DNA from: CAVWDU01 sp963753815
GTDB taxonomy: Bacteria > Pseudomonadota > Gammaproteobacteria > Pseudomonadales > Halieaceae
Reading direction: 5' to 3'
Assembly (NCBI GenBank): GCA_963753815.1
Contig: CAVWDU010000004.1
Location: 310,001-374,000 of the forward strand
DNA length: 64,000 nt
Part shown: in pieces, positions 63,114 to 64,000 of the stretch
Layout: each line of letters begins with the position of its first letter
Numbering within the stretch: position 1 is the first letter of the stretch
The notes under the pieces: model-generated
What the model saw: the letters and a program-made list of their open reading frames with translations, nothing else
Told to the model about the DNA's origin: nothing
The model's database searches: none
Position numbers and translations under genes: made by a program

Positions 63114-63130
63114 GCCGCCGTTCAGGCGGC
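63114..63130. terminator. Possible hairpin between convergent ALDH and acnA
   Basis: GCCGCC (63114-63119) and GGCGGC (63125-63130) form a 6-base stem with a 5-base loop that spans the acnA stop codon. On the plus strand TTCTTC follows, a poor T run. It may end the aldehyde dehydrogenase transcript; the case is weak. Confidence 0.3.
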
Positions 63131-64000
63131 TTCTTCGACGATGCGGTTGAGTACGTAGGTCAGCACCCCTCCGGCGCGGTAGTACTCGACCTCCACCGCG
63201 GTATCAAGCCGCGATTGCAGGGTTATCTCGCGGCTCTCTCCCGACGGGTAGTGCACGACCGCATTCAGTGCCTGTTTCGGGGTGAGGGTTCCGTCCAGCC
63301 CCAGAATGTCGAAGGTCTCGTCGCCGGTCAGCGCCAGGGTGTCCCGGTTCTCTCCGGGCATGAACTGCAGCGGCAGCACGCCCATGCCCACCAGGTTGGA
63401 GCGGTGGATGCGTTCAAAACTCTCCACGATCACCGCCGCCACGCCCAGGAGGAGGGTGCCCTTCGCGGCCCAGTCCCGGCTCGAGCCTGTTCCGTACTCC
63501 TTCCCCGCGACGACAACGGTCTGGCGTCCTTCGCGCTGGTAAGCCATCGCCGCGTCATAGATGAACATCGGTTCGGTGTCACCCTGCAGCCGCGTATAGC
63601 CACCCTCTACCCCCGGAATCATTTCATTGCGGATGCGGATGTTGCCAAACGTCCCGCGCATCATGACCTCGTGATTGCCGCGCCGGGAGCCGTAGGAGTT
63701 GAAGTCTTTCTCGGCAACGCCGGCCGCCCGGAGAAAATCGGCGGCCGGGCTGTCGCCGGGGATCGCACCCGCCGGCGAGATATGATCGGTGGTCACCGAG
63801 TCGCCGAGTTTGGCCAGAATGGGAGCACCCAGGATGTCGGATTGGTTGCCCTGGTACTGCGGGGAGAAGAACGGCGGCAGCTGGATGTAGCTCGAGTCGG
63901 CGGAGAATGCATAGGTGGCGTCATCGCTGGTGGCAATGGACTGCCAGCTTTCGTCTCCCTCGAAGACCGAGGCGTATTCGCCGGTGAACATCGCCCTGTC
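63122..64000 (-). CDS. acnA: Aconitate hydratase A, 3' part
   Basis: Only the C-terminal 290 or so residues are in the window; the frame stays open to the right edge, so the start and the iron-sulfur cysteines lie outside. What is visible is the swivel domain of the AcnA/IRP type: KLGDSVTTDHISPAG, RRGNHEVMMRGTFGNIR, and GKEYGTGSSRDWAAKG with the substrate-binding Ser-Arg pair, then RIHRSNLVGMGVLPLQF. It isomerises citrate to isocitrate in the TCA cycle. AcnB and the AcnD of the methylcitrate cycle are less likely, though AcnD is a close relative of AcnA. Confidence 0.9.
   Translation of the reverse strand, partial: DRAMFTGEYASVFEGDESWQSIATSDDATYAFSADSSYIQLPPFFSPQYQGNQSDILGAPILAKLGDSVTTDHISPAGAIPGDSPAADFLRAAGVAEKDFNSYGSRRGNHEVMMRGTFGNIRIRNEMIPGVEGGYTRLQGDTEPMFIYDAAMAYQREGRQTVVVAGKEYGTGSSRDWAAKGTLLLGVAAVIVESFERIHRSNLVGMGVLPLQFMPGENRDTLALTGDETFDILGLDGTLTPKQALNAVVHYPSGESREITLQSRLDTAVEVEYYRAGGVLTYVLNRIVEEAA

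Noticed and set aside
1..64000. CRISPR arrays, insertion sequences and prophage
   Set aside because: No spaced direct repeats, transposase or integrase coding sequence was found.

Overview
The window is GC-rich, densely packed chromosomal DNA of a Gammaproteobacterium. The evidence is the conserved lptF-lptG / pepA-holC-valS neighbourhood, a gspB secretion gene, rapA/hepA, trhO, a bolA-family gene, a fpr gene divergent from a finR-like LysR regulator, and HAE1-type RND efflux genes. The many CoA-linked catabolic genes would suit a marine heterotroph of the Cellvibrionales/Halieaceae kind, but that placement is an impression of gene content, not a test. No rRNA, tRNA, CRISPR array, prophage or transposase was seen.

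Layout. 1-4 kb: gspB, then a minus-strand exopolyphosphatase gene and an alkaline phosphatase gene (phosphate metabolism). 4.2-10.2 kb: a seven-gene minus-strand operon, mostly with stop/start overlaps, encoding a DUF1445 protein, PxpA, PxpB, PxpC, a DUF4392 (D-glutamate cyclase-like) protein, a D-amino-acid aminotransferase and an alanine racemase. Together these look like a route for D-glutamate, D-alanine and 5-oxoproline. 10.4-18.6 kb: acyl-CoA synthetase, patatin phospholipase with a basic tail, cold-shock protein, rhomboid protease, a phosphotransferase, fpr/finR and a SprT-like metalloprotein. 18.6-23.7 kb: DUF748 protein, AraC regulator and diguanylate cyclase, all on the minus strand. 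23.8-28.5 kb: a plus-strand acyl-CoA operon (acyl-CoA dehydrogenase, alpha-methylacyl-CoA racemase, enoyl-CoA isomerase, carboxyltransferase). 28.5-36.3 kb: rapA, tatD, a TPR protein, a methyltransferase, a frameshifted tetR and two cold-shock-domain genes.

36.3-46.3 kb: valS-holC-pepA (minus) divergent from lptFG (plus), then an RDD protein, a repeat-bearing unknown, bolA and trhO. 46.3-54.7 kb: secreted serine protease, a membrane-anchored unknown, a small coiled-coil protein, a second copy of the TPR protein, an RND pump with its adaptor, and a UPF0178 protein. 54.7-64 kb: a frameshifted membrane glycerophosphodiesterase gene, prpE, a GntP-family permease, a 2-hydroxyacid dehydrogenase, a coniferyl-aldehyde-type dehydrogenase and the 3' part of acnA, which runs off the right edge.

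The strongest lead is the D-glutamate/5-oxoproline operon, where the two domains known as one fused protein in animal D-glutamate cyclase are separate genes at different places in the cluster. Secondary leads are the two paralogous TPR proteins 15 kb apart, three cold-shock-domain genes including a membrane-fused one, a 13-bp perfect inverted repeat over the holC stop codon, and two single-base frameshifts (tetR, glycerophosphodiesterase) that may be real or assembly errors.
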